This document shows, in pieces, positions 53,622 to 63,360 of a stretch of 64,000 nucleotides of DNA. The stretch is taken from the NCBI GenBank assembly GCA_016713535.1, contig JADJOY010000014.1, positions 186,001 to 250,000 of the forward strand. Direction: 5' to 3'. The notes below the pieces were generated by a model, which made no database searches, was not told where the DNA came from, and was given only the letters and a program-made list of their open reading frames with translations. The position numbers were made by a program, and so were the translations under genes. This DNA comes from JADJOY01 sp016713535 [NCBI: Deltaproteobacteria bacterium] (lineage in GTDB: Bacteria > JADJOY01). Position 1 is the stretch's first letter. Each line of letters starts with the position of its first letter.

Positions 53622-56600
53622 GTGAGGATCGCGAGACGAGGACGAGGTCGGCGCTGGATCGCAAGCAGCACCCTGTGCTTGGCGTGGGCCCTGGTGGCAC
53701 CGGGCACTTCGCCCGCCTCTGCGGCGCAGGTGAGTGCCCTCACCTCGCTGCCCGGTGATGCGACGATCGCCTTCGCGGCCAACGACCAGAGCGCGCCTTC
53801 GCTGGCGCGAGCGTCGAACGGCACCGCGCTCGTCGCGTGGTCGGACTCGCGCGCCAACCTCCTCGGCTCGGAGTACGAGACCTCGCGCGACGTCTACGCC
53901 GCGCGCCTCGACGCCGCCGGCAACCCGCTCGAGTCGGCGCCGTTCGCGGTGGCGGCCGGCCCCGGCGCCCAGGAGAACCCCAAGGTCGCGTGGAACGGCA
54001 CCCACTGGCTGGTGGTGTTCGAGAGCACCGGCGTCTCGGGCACCGGCTACTACTACGAGAAGTCGCTCAAGGCGGTGCGGGTCGCGGCGAACGGCACCGT
54101 CGTGGACGCCACCCCGATCGACATCCCGGGCGTCAGCCCGATCCCGTACGCCTGGGCGCTCGCCTCCGACGGCAACCAGTGGGTGATCGCCATCCAGGGC
54201 ACGTCGGTGAGCGGCGACGTGGTGGCGATGCGGATCTCGGCGGGCGGCGTGCTCCTCGACCCACCCACCCGCCGGCTGGTCGCCGCCACGTATTACATGC
54301 GCTCGAACTTCAAGCTCGCCCACGCGAGCGGCGTCTTCGTGCTCACCTTCGACGACGCCTACGTGAACGGCGTCAACGACACCAAGGCCGTGCGCTTCGA
54401 CTCGTCGCTGGCGCTCCTCGACGGCGCGCCGCTGGCACTCCTCGATCGGCCGCTCGCGGATCTCACCTCGAACGGCACCGAGCTCTACGCGGTGTGGAAC
54501 CAGCAGCGTCCCGACTTCTCGATGGCCGTGACCGGCTCGCGGGTGAACGCCGCGGGCCAGCGCCTCGACGGCGCGGGCGACGACCTCTCGGGCGCGAATC
54601 CGGCGCAGGGCTCGACGCCGATCGTCGCCACCTGGGACGGCGTGAACTGGCGCGCGCTCTGGCCGGCTGCGGGCGGCGCACGCGCCGCGCGGGTGAGCGC
54701 GGCGGGAGCGGTGCTCGACCCCGGCGGCGTGCTGCTGGCGGGCGCCGTCACCGGTCCGGTGGCCGGCACCGGCGACGGCGGCGTGCACGTGGCGTTCACC
54801 ACCACCAACGGCTCGACCAACGACGTCGTCGCGGCCCGGATCAGCGCCGCCAGCGCGCTCGGCGCGAGCCGCCCGCTCTCGATCGGCCAGCCCCAGCAGA
54901 CGGACGCCGAGCTGGCGACCAGCGGCACGGGCTCGATGCTGGTGTTCCGGAGCGCGACCGCGTCCACGGCGCGGGTGCTGGCGATGCCGCTCGATGCCGC
55001 GGGCAACGCGCTCGTGGCCGAACCGGTGGTGCTCGACAGCGGTGACGTCCTGAACGGACCGGGTGCCCCTGCGGTGTCGTGGAACGGCAGCGTGTACCTC
55101 GTGGCCTGGGGCGCGGCGAACGGCGTCGTCGCGAAGCGCATCTCGCCGGCGGGCGCGGTCCTCGACGCGAGCCCGCGGCTCGTCCTGGCGCAAGGGTTCG
55201 GCCGGCCCGCCGTCGCCGCAGTCGGCGACGTGTTCCTGGTGTTGGGGAGGCACTACGGGTCCACGCCGCAGGTCATCTATCCGCTCGCGGCGCGCCTTCG
55301 CGGCAGCGACGGCGCGCTCCTCGACGCGGCGCCGATCACGATCAACGCGGGCGGCTACGTGTCGCGCCCACCGGCGGTCACCGCGATCGACGGCCGCTGG
55401 CTGGTCGCCTATCACGCGAACTGGAGCCACGACGACTCGGGGGCCAGCACCGGCATCACCTTCATCGGCGCCGACGGCAGCCTCGGCGCGAGCAGCGGGG
55501 TGGAGATCTTCTCCACGGCCGGCGGCAACGGGATCTTCGAGCTTGGCCTGGCGTCGAACGGCAGCACGGCGCTGCTGGTGCAGTCGAAGGAGATCACCTC
55601 GGGGGTGGAGACCGACCTCCTCGCCCACGTGATCTCGGCGGCGGGCGCGGTCGGCCCGCTCGTCAACCTCACGCCCTGGATCGGCAACCAGTACCGGCCG
55701 CGGGTGGCGTGGGACGGCACCGACTTCGTGGTCGTGTTCCAGGACCAGAAGAACCGCCTCACCGACATCGCGCTCGACCCGATCGACGCGCGCAGCGACC
55801 TGTTCGGGATGCGGGTCGCGCCGGACGGGACGCCGGTCGATCCCCAGGGGTTCCTGATCAGCGCCATCGACGGCGCGGAGGCCCACCCGGCGGTCGCGTC
55901 GAGCGCGGGCGTGAGCCTGTTCGGTGCCTCGCAGATGCTGAACGACGGCCTGCGCGCGAACTACCGGATCGTCACCGAAGCGCGCAGCGCCGCGGGCAAT
56001 CGCTGGCCGGTGGCCGTCGCGACCGCCGCGCCGTCGCACGGCGACTCGCCGCTGACGGTGACCCTGAGCTCGAACGGCTCCCTCGATCCCGAGGGTGGCG
56101 CGATCGCGCGGCTGTGGGACTTCGGCGACGGCAACACGTCGACGCTCGCGAACCCGACCCACGCGTTCACCGCGGCGAAGCCGTACCTGGTGACCTTGAC
56201 GGTCACCGACGGCGGCGGCCGCAGCGCGACGCAGGCGATCCGGGTGAACGTCACCGCCCCCAACCAGGCGCCGATCGCGAAGGCGGTCGCGTCGCCGCCG
56301 AGCGGCCCCGCGCCGCTCGACGTGACGCTGGACGCGACCGGTTCGTACGATCCGGACGGCGCCATCGGCAACGTGACGTGGACCTTCCACGACGGCAGCC
56401 AAACCTACGGGCCGATCGGCTACTACACCTACACGCAGAACGGCAGCTACCCGGTGACGGTCACCGTGTACGACGCCCGCGGCGCGTCCGACACCGACAC
56501 GATCACCGTGGCGGTGGGCGTGGCGTCCAACCAGGCGCCGGTCGCCGCCGCCGCGGCGACGCCCACCACCGGCAACGCCCCGCTCGCGGTGTCGTTCAGC

Positions 56601-56921
56601 GCGGCGGGCTCGAGCGACGCCGACGGTACGATCGTCACCTACCGATGGGACTTCGGCGACGGCGGTATCTCGAACGGCGCGAACGTGAGCCACACCTACA
56701 CGGTGAGCGGGAACTACACGGCCACGCTCACCGTCACCGACGACCGCGGGGCCACCGACACCGACACGGTGCTGATCCGCGTCCGCGCCACCGCCTGCCA
56801 GCCGGCGAACATCGGCGGAACGCTCATGTTCGACGTCGCGACGCTGGCGATCCCGCTCGTCGGGTTGCTGCCGATCGCTCGGCTGCGCCGCCGGCGCGAG
56901 AGGTCGGCCGCGGCCGCGTGA
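53622..56921 (+). CDS. Large exported protein with three PKD domains and a C-terminal anchor
   Basis: A 1099-residue protein from GTG at 53622. The signal peptide is followed by about 760 residues of repeated beta units with the pattern NPKVAWNGTHWLVVFES...RVAANGTVVDATP, a propeller-like repeat common in surface proteins. Three PKD/chitinase-type domains follow (about 790-1045), each with VTLSSNGS-DPEG or FSAAGSSDADG, WDFGDG and HTYTVSGNYTATLTVTD. The end is CQPANIGGTLMFDVATLAIPLVGLLPIARLRRRR: a Cys, a membrane helix and an Arg cluster, the tripartite shape of C-terminal sorting signals of the GlyGly/PEP/MYXO-CTERM kind. It is probably a cell-surface or secreted binding protein; the ligand is unknown. 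Confidence 0.85.
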   Translation: MRIARRGRGRRWIASSTLCLAWALVAPGTSPASAAQVSALTSLPGDATIAFAANDQSAPSLARASNGTALVAWSDSRANLLGSEYETSRDVYAARLDAAGNPLESAPFAVAAGPGAQENPKVAWNGTHWLVVFESTGVSGTGYYYEKSLKAVRVAANGTVVDATPIDIPGVSPIPYAWALASDGNQWVIAIQGTSVSGDVVAMRISAGGVLLDPPTRRLVAATYYMRSNFKLAHASGVFVLTFDDAYVNGVNDTKAVRFDSSLALLDGAPLALLDRPLADLTSNGTELYAVWNQQRPDFSMAVTGSRVNAAGQRLDGAGDDLSGANPAQGSTPIVATWDGVNWRALWPAAGGARAARVSAAGAVLDPGGVLLAGAVTGPVAGTGDGGVHVAFTTTNGSTNDVVAARISAASALGASRPLSIGQPQQTDAELATSGTGSMLVFRSATASTARVLAMPLDAAGNALVAEPVVLDSGDVLNGPGAPAVSWNGSVYLVAWGAANGVVAKRISPAGAVLDASPRLVLAQGFGRPAVAAVGDVFLVLGRHYGSTPQVIYPLAARLRGSDGALLDAAPITINAGGYVSRPPAVTAIDGRWLVAYHANWSHDDSGASTGITFIGADGSLGASSGVEIFSTAGGNGIFELGLASNGSTALLVQSKEITSGVETDLLAHVISAAGAVGPLVNLTPWIGNQYRPRVAWDGTDFVVVFQDQKNRLTDIALDPIDARSDLFGMRVAPDGTPVDPQGFLISAIDGAEAHPAVASSAGVSLFGASQMLNDGLRANYRIVTEARSAAGNRWPVAVATAAPSHGDSPLTVTLSSNGSLDPEGGAIARLWDFGDGNTSTLANPTHAFTAAKPYLVTLTVTDGGGRSATQAIRVNVTAPNQAPIAKAVASPPSGPAPLDVTLDATGSYDPDGAIGNVTWTFHDGSQTYGPIGYYTYTQNGSYPVTVTVYDARGASDTDTITVAVGVASNQAPVAAAAATPTTGNAPLAVSFSAAGSSDADGTIVTYRWDFGDGGISNGANVSHTYTVSGNYTATLTVTDDRGATDTDTVLIRVRATACQPANIGGTLMFDVATLAIPLVGLLPIARLRRRRERSAAAA

Positions 56922-56934
56922 GGAAGATCCGGGG

Positions 56935-58159
56935 CCCCACCCCCGGGAGGCGGGGGGGGGGGGGAGGGGGGAAGATTGACGCCCCGCCGGGGGAGGGGGG
57001 GAACACGCCCCCCCAACGCGTTGGCCGCGCGGGCCGGACCGCCCGAAGGCGCCCGCCCCCCCCGGGGGGGCCCGCCCCGCCGAAGCCCCCGCCGGGCCAC
57101 CGCGGCGGCCGCGCCCCCCGCGCGGCGGCGGCCCGCCGGACACCCCCCCGCGCCCCCCCGTAAAACCGGCCGCCCGCCCCGGGCCGGCGCGCCCCCGCGC
57201 CCAACCCCAGCCGGCCGCCGCGCCCGCCCCCCGCGCCCGCCCGGGCGCCCAGCGGCGCGAAGGACGACCGCCCGGCGGGCGCCGACCCGGCGACGCGTTT
57301 AACGACCACGCCGCCCCGGCAACCCGCGGCAGAAGACCGCCGGCCCCCGCGCCCCGCGCGGCGCCGCGGCCCGGCCCGACGAGCCCCCCCGAACAGCCCG
57401 CGCGGACGAAAGCAACCAGCCGCGACGAGCCCAACGGCCGGGACGCCCCCCCCGCCGGCGCCGGCGCCCCGCCCCGCGGCGAACGAGCCGCGGCCCGGGC
57501 ATAAAAGCCGCGCGCCCGCCGGCCGGCCGGCCGGCGCCCCGCGCCGGCCCCGCCGGGGGGGTGTTGGAGGACCCCCGCCCCCGCGCGCGCCGCGCGCGGA
57601 GCCCCCCGCGGCCCCCGCGCCCCCGCGCGCCGGCCCGCGGGGCGTCGGGCCCCGGCGCGGCGGGCAGTCGCCCGCGGGCGCCGGCCGCGCCGCCGAAGAA
57701 GGCCCCCCCGCCGCGGCGCGGTTGATGAAACAGCGAGCCGGCGACCCCCCGGAGAAGACCGAGGACGACCCCGAACGAGCCGCCCGCCGGACCAGCGCCC
57801 GGACCCCCCCCCCCGCCGCGCGCCCCGGCAGACCCGGCCCCCGCCCGGCCGGGCGGGGGGGGGGGCGGTTCATCCCCCACCGCCCCAAACCAACAGGCCG
57901 CAAAAAAACAACATCCCACCCAACCCGACGGCCGGGGGTATGGCGCCCCGGGCGCCCCGCCCGCCGGGCGGCACGCCGGGCGGGGGGGCGGGGGGGCGGA
58001 GAAGGGACCGCGGCCCCGGGCGGGCCGCCGCCGGGCGGCGCCCCCGGGCGGGGGGGGGCCGCGGCCCCGGCGCGCGCGCGGCCCCCGGGGCCGCCGCCGG
58101 GCGCGGCCCGCCGGGGGGAGAGGGGGCCGCCGGGCGGGGGGGGGGGGCGCCGGGGGGGG
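56935..58159. other. Nearly pure G/C tract, probable low-quality or collapsed sequence
   Basis: Over 85% G+C by eye, with many G or C runs of 8-16 and whole lines without A or T. It starts just after the PKD gene stop and ends abruptly at a normal REP. Long open frames here are Gly/Arg/Pro/Ala noise. No gene, repeat unit or RNA can be supported. It may be a collapsed REP array or an assembly/base-calling artefact. Confidence 0.75.
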
Positions 58160-58183
58160 GGGCGAGCTGACGCTCGCCCCTAC
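58160..58183. repeat. CTAC-footed REP supplying a stop codon
   Basis: GGGCGAGC-TGAC-GCTCGCCCCTAC. Read on the minus strand it begins GTAG, and the TAG is the stop codon of the hybrid kinase ending at 58180. Confidence 0.85.
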
Positions 58184-60096
58184 GCACCCACGTGTCGCGC
58201 CGCGCCGTCGAGGACCGTGCGCACGCGGCTCGCGAGCGCTTCGAGCCGGTAGGGCTTGGGCAGGAAGTTCGTCCCGGGCTCGAGCACGCCGAAGCTGCCG
58301 AGCACGTCGTCGGTGTAGCCGGAGGTGTAGAGCACCTGGATCCCCGGCCGCCGCCGCTCGATCTCGGCGGCGAGCCGTCGTCCGTCGAGCCCCGGCATCA
58401 CCACGTCGGTGACCAGCAGCGCGAGGTCCAGGGGGAGCGAGGCGAGCGCCGCGAGGGTCTCTTCGCCGTCGGCGAAGTCGTAGACGCGGTAGCCGAGGCG
58501 CTCGAGGAGCTCGCGCGCACGCGCGCGCACCCGCTCCTCGTCCTCAACCAGCACGATCGCCTCGGTGCCGCGAGCGAGCGCGACAGGCCGAGGACCGGGG
58601 AGGCGCTCGGGCAGCGCGTCGACCGCGGGTAGGTAGATGCGGAACGTCGTGCCTGCGCCGAGCACCGAGCTGAACTCGATCCGCCCCTGGTGGCGGTTCA
58701 CCACGCCATACACCGTCGCGAGGCCGAGGCCGGTGCCGCGGCCCTGGGGCTTGGTGGTGAAGAACGGCTCGAAGAGGTGGCTCTTCACGTTCTCGCTCAT
58801 GCCTTCGCCGGTGTCCGCGACGCTCAGCATCACGTACGCGCGCGTCACGCAAGGCTCGTCGCCCTCGCCGGTGCCCGGGTCCGGCAGGGTGACGTTGCGA
58901 GTCTCGAGGGTGAGCCGCCCGCCCCGCGGCATCGCGTCGCGCGCGTTGACCGCGAGATTGACGAGCACCTGCTCGGCCTGGCTGACGTCGATGCGCACCG
59001 CGCGCAGGTCGTGGCTCAGGCTCGTCACCAGCTCGACGTCCTCGCCGAGCAGCCGCTCGAGCATCTTCTCGAAGCGGTGGATCACGTCGTTCAGGCTCAT
59101 CACCCGCGGGTCGATCGCCTGCTTGCGCGAGAACGCGAGGAGCTGGCGGGTGAGGTTGGTGGCGGAGTCGATGCCCTTCGCGATCTCCACGAACCGTGCG
59201 TGCGCCGGGTGCTCGGGGCTCGTCTCCATCATGCCGAGCTCGGTGTTGATCCCCATCGCGGTGAGCAGGTTGTTGAAGTCGTGGGCGACCCCGCCCGCGA
59301 GACGCCCCACCGACTCGAGCTTCTGCGCGTGACGCAGGCTCTCCTCGGCGCGGCGCCGCTCGGTCACGTCCTGGATGGTGCCGAACATCTCGACCGGCTC
59401 GCCGTCCTCGCCGAGGTCGAGCTCGCCGCGTCCGTGCACCCAGCGCCGCTCGCCGTCCGAGGCGCGGACGATCTCGTACTCCTTGTCGAAGCGCTGGCGT
59501 TGCCCGAGCACCTGGACCAGCAGGTGCTCGCGCAGCTCGTCGCGGTGGCGCGGGTGGATCAGCGCGAGCCAGCCCTCGACCGTCTTCGGGTAGGCGTCGT
59601 CGATGCCGAAGATGTCGTCGAGCTTGGCGGAGCTCGCCCACGTGCCCGACGCCACGTCGAAGCGGTACGAGCCGAGGTTTCCCACCTCCTGCGAGCGGCG
59701 CAGGAAGAACTCGCTGCCGCGGATCGCGTCGTCCTTGCGGCGCTGGGCGGTGACGTCGATCGCCGTCGCGACCCGCGCAGGCTGGTGGCGGAAGGTGACG
59801 TCGTGCTCCGTCACCAGCACCTCGACGAGCTCGCCGGTGCGGGTGCGGTGCCTGCGCGCCTCGGCGGACGCGCAGCCGCCCACCACGTCGGTCTTGCGGC
59901 GCGCGCCCCGCGCCGGTGCGTCGAGCGTGGTCAGGCCGAGCGTCAGGAACTCACCGCGTGTGTAGCCGTAGCGGGCGAGCGCGGCGTCGTTGACGTCGAG
60001 CACGCGCCGCCCGTCACGCGACACGATCCACATCGCGTACGGAGCGCCACGGAAGATCGCCTCGAAGTCCGAGCCCGGTCCGCGCGCGTTCGTCAT
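58180..60096 (-). CDS. Soluble PAS hybrid histidine kinase
   Basis: A 638-residue sensor from ATG at 60096 (MTNARGPGSDFEAIF). Two PAS domains: about 12-125 (FRGAPYAMWIVSRDGRRVLDVNDAAL) and about 135-260 (EVGNLGSYRFDVASG... ending IQDVTERRRAEE). HisKA has LAGGVAHDFNNLLTAMGI with the normal acidic residue after His. HATPase has VNLAVNARDAMPRGG, VADTGEGM and GRGTGLGLATVYGVV. The receiver (about 515-635) has LVEDEERVR, TDVVMPGLDG and LPKPYR. This is the GVAHDFNN subclass common in former Deltaproteobacteria. Its stop codon TAG is part of a REP foot, so the tail (ARHVGA) may have been altered. It is 25 bp downstream of the serine hydrolase gene's other side, on the same strand as that gene is upstream-facing; signal unknown. 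Confidence 0.92.
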   Translation of the reverse strand: MTNARGPGSDFEAIFRGAPYAMWIVSRDGRRVLDVNDAALARYGYTRGEFLTLGLTTLDAPARGARRKTDVVGGCASAEARRHRTRTGELVEVLVTEHDVTFRHQPARVATAIDVTAQRRKDDAIRGSEFFLRRSQEVGNLGSYRFDVASGTWASSAKLDDIFGIDDAYPKTVEGWLALIHPRHRDELREHLLVQVLGQRQRFDKEYEIVRASDGERRWVHGRGELDLGEDGEPVEMFGTIQDVTERRRAEESLRHAQKLESVGRLAGGVAHDFNNLLTAMGINTELGMMETSPEHPAHARFVEIAKGIDSATNLTRQLLAFSRKQAIDPRVMSLNDVIHRFEKMLERLLGEDVELVTSLSHDLRAVRIDVSQAEQVLVNLAVNARDAMPRGGRLTLETRNVTLPDPGTGEGDEPCVTRAYVMLSVADTGEGMSENVKSHLFEPFFTTKPQGRGTGLGLATVYGVVNRHQGRIEFSSVLGAGTTFRIYLPAVDALPERLPGPRPVALARGTEAIVLVEDEERVRARARELLERLGYRVYDFADGEETLAALASLPLDLALLVTDVVMPGLDGRRLAAEIERRRPGIQVLYTSGYTDDVLGSFGVLEPGTNFLPKPYRLEALASRVRTVLDGAARHVGA

Positions 60097-60121
60097 CGGC
60101 GCCCCGTGTGCGGTCCGAGCG

Positions 60122-61318
60122 TCAGCGCGCGAGGCGCGCGGCGCCGGTGATGGCGGCGGCGCCGATCGCGAGCATGCGAAGGTCGCCGAACGGGCTGCCG
60201 GCGACGCGGTTGTTGACCATCGCCACGGCGAGCTGGCGCCTCGGGTCGGTCCACGCACCCGAGCCGCCGAAGCCGAAGTGGCCGAACGCCTGGCGCGGCG
60301 TGCCGCGTCCCGTGAACGCGCGGTGGTAGCCGAGCCGCCAGTGCATCGCGACCGGCACCACGCGGTCGAGGCGGCGGCTCTGCACCTGGGTCGCGCGCGC
60401 GATCGTGGTGGGGCCGACCAGCGGCACGCCGTCGAGGGTGCCGCCGGCGCCGAGGGCCGCGTACAGGCGCGCGAGGTCGCGCGCGGTGAAGAGGCCGTTG
60501 GCGGAGGGGATCGACGGCGTGAGCACCTCGGGATGCCAGAAGGTGCGCATCACCCCGCGCGGCAGCAGCGCGTCGGCGAGGTACGCGGGATCGAACGGGA
60601 TGCGCAGGTTGCGGCAGATCTTCTGGATCCCCTTGGCGTAGGGGCGCGCGGTGCCGTAGTGATCGTCGAGGCCGAGCGGCGGCACCTTGAGGCGCGCGGC
60701 GCGCTCGCGGGCTGCGGCGGGCGCGCCGATCCAGAAGCCCTCGAGGCCGAGCGGAAGGGCGAGCTCGGTGCGGATCAGCTCGGCGAACGGCCGGTCGGTC
60801 ACGCGCTGCGCGAGCTCGCCGATCAGCCACCCGAACGTGAGCCCGTGGTAGGCGCTCTGGCTGCCCGGCACATACGACGGCTCTGCGGCCGCGAGCGCCT
60901 CGACCATGTGCTCCCAGTCGAGCATGCGGTCGCCGTGGTCGACCATGCGGCGGATGTGATGGAGGCCGGCCTCGTGGCAGAGGAGCTGGCGCACCGTGAT
61001 CGCCGCCTTGCGCGCCTGGCCGAACTCGGGCCAGTACTTCGACACCGGGTCGTCGTAGTCGAGCAGCCCGCGGTCCACCAGCACGTGGAGCAGCGTCGCG
61101 GTGACGCCCTTGGTGGTGGAGAAGGACATCGCGGCGGTGTCGCGCTCCCACGGCGTGCCGGCGTCGTCGCGAGTGCCCGCCCACGCGTCGACCACCGGCC
61201 GCCCGCGGTGATAGACACAGATCGCCATGCCGCCGCCGTGGAGGCGGACCTGGCGCTCGAGGACGCGCGCGATGCGCTCGAATGCGGGGTGGACTTCGCC
61301 GTGGACCGTGGCCGCCAT
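60122..61318 (-). CDS. Class C beta-lactamase-like serine hydrolase
   Basis: A 398-residue protein of the beta-lactamase/EstB/PBP4*-type family. The ATG at 61318 starts MAATVHGEVHPAFERIARVL. The nucleophile motif S67-T-T-K70 (SFSTTKG) is intact; the Tyr motif is AYHGLTFGWL (Y-x-G in place of Y-x-N); the third box is near FGHFGFGGSGAW, where H-x-G replaces K-T-G, as in esterases of this family. There is no signal peptide, which also argues for a cytoplasmic esterase rather than a true beta-lactamase. Residues at the C-terminus (MLAIGAAAITGAARLAR) have a degraded echo at 52961-53011, implying a lost paralogue. Confidence 0.9.
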   Translation of the reverse strand: MAATVHGEVHPAFERIARVLERQVRLHGGGMAICVYHRGRPVVDAWAGTRDDAGTPWERDTAAMSFSTTKGVTATLLHVLVDRGLLDYDDPVSKYWPEFGQARKAAITVRQLLCHEAGLHHIRRMVDHGDRMLDWEHMVEALAAAEPSYVPGSQSAYHGLTFGWLIGELAQRVTDRPFAELIRTELALPLGLEGFWIGAPAAARERAARLKVPPLGLDDHYGTARPYAKGIQKICRNLRIPFDPAYLADALLPRGVMRTFWHPEVLTPSIPSANGLFTARDLARLYAALGAGGTLDGVPLVGPTTIARATQVQSRRLDRVVPVAMHWRLGYHRAFTGRGTPRQAFGHFGFGGSGAWTDPRRQLAVAMVNNRVAGSPFGDLRMLAIGAAAITGAARLAR

Positions 61319-61455
61319 GATCCGAGCCGTGCCTCCTCGTGGATCGCGCCGCGTTCGTCCCGCGTCGCGCGCTCGCGCCGGGCGCGATCCTATCCGATGC
61401 GAAGTCGGGCGAATGCCCCCTCCCGGGCGCGGGGCTCGGCGCTGAGCTCGTCGCG

Positions 61456-62606
61456 ATGAACGCTCGCGCGCCGGTGCGATCCGGCCGTCCAGCGCTCGGG
61501 GCCGCAAGGCGCGTGCTCTTCCTCGCGCTGGTGGCGGCGGCCTCGCTCTCGATCGTCGAGCTCGGGTTTCGTGTGGCGACCTGGGTCTCGGACCGCTACT
61601 TCGTCGGGACGCTCGACGACCTCGCCCGCGTGGGCGCGCGATCGGGCCCGCTCGGCGTTCCGCTCGCGGCGCTGATCCGGCGGAGCCCGAATCCCCGCCT
61701 GGTCTACGAGCTGCGCCCCGACCTCCACGTGCGGTTCGTGGGCCAGGACGTCGTGACGAACGCGGGCGGCATGCGTGGCCCCCCACCGAGCTTCGCAAGC
61801 AGCCCGGCACGGTGCGCATCGTTGGGCTCGGCGACTCGTATCTGTTCGGATGGGGCGTGCGCCAGGGGGCGGGCGTCCTCGAGCAGCTCACGGCGCGCCT
61901 CGCCGAACGACACGCGGACGTTCGCTGGGAGGCCGTCAACACCGCCGTGCCCGGGTACAACACCGCCATGGAGGTCGAGATGCTGGCGGATCGGGCACTC
62001 GCCTTCGACCCGGACCTGGTGGTGCTCGACTGGGTACGCAACGACGTCGACCTGCCGAACTTCCTGTGGCGACCGCGCTCGCTCTTCGGCCTCGGCGAGT
62101 CGTTCGCGCTCACGGCGGCGCGCAAACGCGTCGCCGGCCTGCCCGCGCTCGGGTTCCCGATCGTCGAGGCGCCGCTCGGCGACCGCGGCCGCGAATACCA
62201 GTCGGATCCCGCCCGTGTGCCCGCGGAGTACCGCTACATGGTGGGCGTCGAGGGAGTGCGCGGTGCGCTCGAGCGCCTCGTGGGGCTGCGCGCCGCGCAC
62301 GGCTTCGAGCTCGTGATCACGGCGCACGCGAGGGTTCCGCCGCGGATCGAGGAGGTCTTCACGTCGCTCGACGTGCCGTTCGTTCGCTGCAGGGACGCGC
62401 TCAACGCCTACGCGAGCAGCCACGGCACCTCGACCCGGCCGGGGTCGCCGCTCACGGTGAGCGCCACCGATCCGCACCTGAGCGAGCTCGGCCATGGGGT
62501 GTGCGCCGGTGCCTACGCGGCGGAGCTCGCCTCGAGCGGCCTCGACGAGCGGCTCGTCGCCCGCGCCCGGCGAGGGTCGGGCCGGGGAAGAACGAGTCGC
62601 CGATGA
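61456..62606 (+). CDS. SGNH-type hydrolase, one frameshift in a C6 run
   Basis: About 383 residues. The ATG at 61456 gives a basic N-terminus and one membrane helix (VLFLALVAAASLSIVELGFRV). The frame breaks in the C6 run 61779-61784 (GGCCCCCCACC): before it ...VVTNAGGMRG, after it in another frame KQPGTVRIVGLGDSYLFGWGV, which holds the SGNH block-I Gly-Asp-Ser. The catalytic Asp/His pair is DPHLSELGH near the end. A single C gain or loss explains the break and typifies homopolymer error. It overlaps the next gene by ATGA. Predicted as a membrane-anchored esterase or acetyltransferase partner acting outside the cytoplasm; the substrate is unknown. Confidence 0.8.
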
Positions 62607-63238
62607 GCCCGCCGTATCGCCTCTATTCCGCCAAGGGTGGCGGCTCCATGATCGTCGAGGTGGCGTTCACCCTCGCCGGGCTGCCATTCGAGTGCCACGA
62701 CGTCGAGTGGGCGCAGGTCGGACCGGAGAGCGCCGTGCTCGCGCCGCTCAACCCGCTCGGCCAGATCCCCACGGTGGTGCTGCCGGACGGGTCGGTGCTG
62801 ACGGAGAGCGCGGCGATCGTGCTGCACGCCGCCGAGCACGCTCCCGCGGCGGAGCTCGCGCCGCGCCCCGGTGACCCGCGGCGCGCTGCGTTCCTGCGCT
62901 GGCTCGTCTTCCTGAACGCCGCCGTCTATCCCACCTTCACCTACGGCGACGATCCCCTGCGCTGGGTCGAGGGCGACGAGCCGTCCGCGGCGCGGCTGCG
63001 GCGCTCCACCGACGCGCACCGGGAGAAGCTGCTCACCTGGCTCGATCGCGAGGTCGTGCGCGAGCCGTGGTTCCTCGGCGAACGCTTCTCGGCGCTCGAC
63101 GTCTACCTGTGGACGATCTCGCTGTGGCGTCCCGGGCGCGCGTGGTTCGCGGAGCACGCGCCGCGGCTCCACGCCATCGCCCTCGCCGCCGAGGCGCTCC
63201 CCGCGGTGGCCGCGGTCCACGCGCGGAACCGGAGCTGA
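62603..63238 (+). CDS. Glutathione S-transferase-like protein
   Basis: A 211-residue protein with the GST two-domain plan. The thioredoxin-like N-domain shows RLYSAKGGGSMIVEVAFTLAGLPFE, the cis-Pro NPLGQIPTVVLPDG and the glutathione-binding LTESAAIVLH. The helical C-domain contains the N-capping/hydrophobic-staple region REPWFLGERFSALDVYLW, strongly conserved in GSTs. The catalytic Ser/Cys position near the start of helix 1 could be Ser or none. It would conjugate or reduce a small electrophile with glutathione in the cytoplasm. The start at 62603 overlaps the hydrolase stop (ATGA), suggesting a two-gene operon. Confidence 0.9.
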   Translation: MSPPYRLYSAKGGGSMIVEVAFTLAGLPFECHDVEWAQVGPESAVLAPLNPLGQIPTVVLPDGSVLTESAAIVLHAAEHAPAAELAPRPGDPRRAAFLRWLVFLNAAVYPTFTYGDDPLRWVEGDEPSAARLRRSTDAHREKLLTWLDREVVREPWFLGERFSALDVYLWTISLWRPGRAWFAEHAPRLHAIALAAEALPAVAAVHARNRS

Positions 63239-63252
63239 GGGCGCACCGCTCG

Positions 63253-63290
63253 ACTCCTGGCGCCCGACGAAGCGAGCGCGCTCCAATCGC
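63253..63290. repeat. Dispersed palindrome after the GST gene
   Basis: CTGGCGCCCGACGAAGCGAG..GCGCTCCAA is a variant of the repeat at 12515-12544 and 51868. It lies in the 122-bp gap between two convergent genes. Confidence 0.6.
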
Positions 63291-63360
63291 GCGGCCCGCT
63301 CTGGCGAACGGACGGTGGAGGTCGTCCCGCCGCGGTGGGCGGGTTGCCGGCACCCCGGCG

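Noticed and set aside
53568-57434. A 1288-codon minus-strand open frame
   Set aside because: It is opposite the PKD protein gene, Arg/Gly/Ala/Val/Asp/His-rich with no domain.
56824-57903. Gly/Arg-rich open frames in the G/C tract
   Set aside because: Composition forces open frames; no start context, no motif, and sequence quality is doubtful.
60122-61318. True beta-lactamase (antibiotic resistance)
   Set aside because: No signal peptide, and the third box is H-x-G rather than K-T-G, pointing to an esterase-like serine hydrolase.
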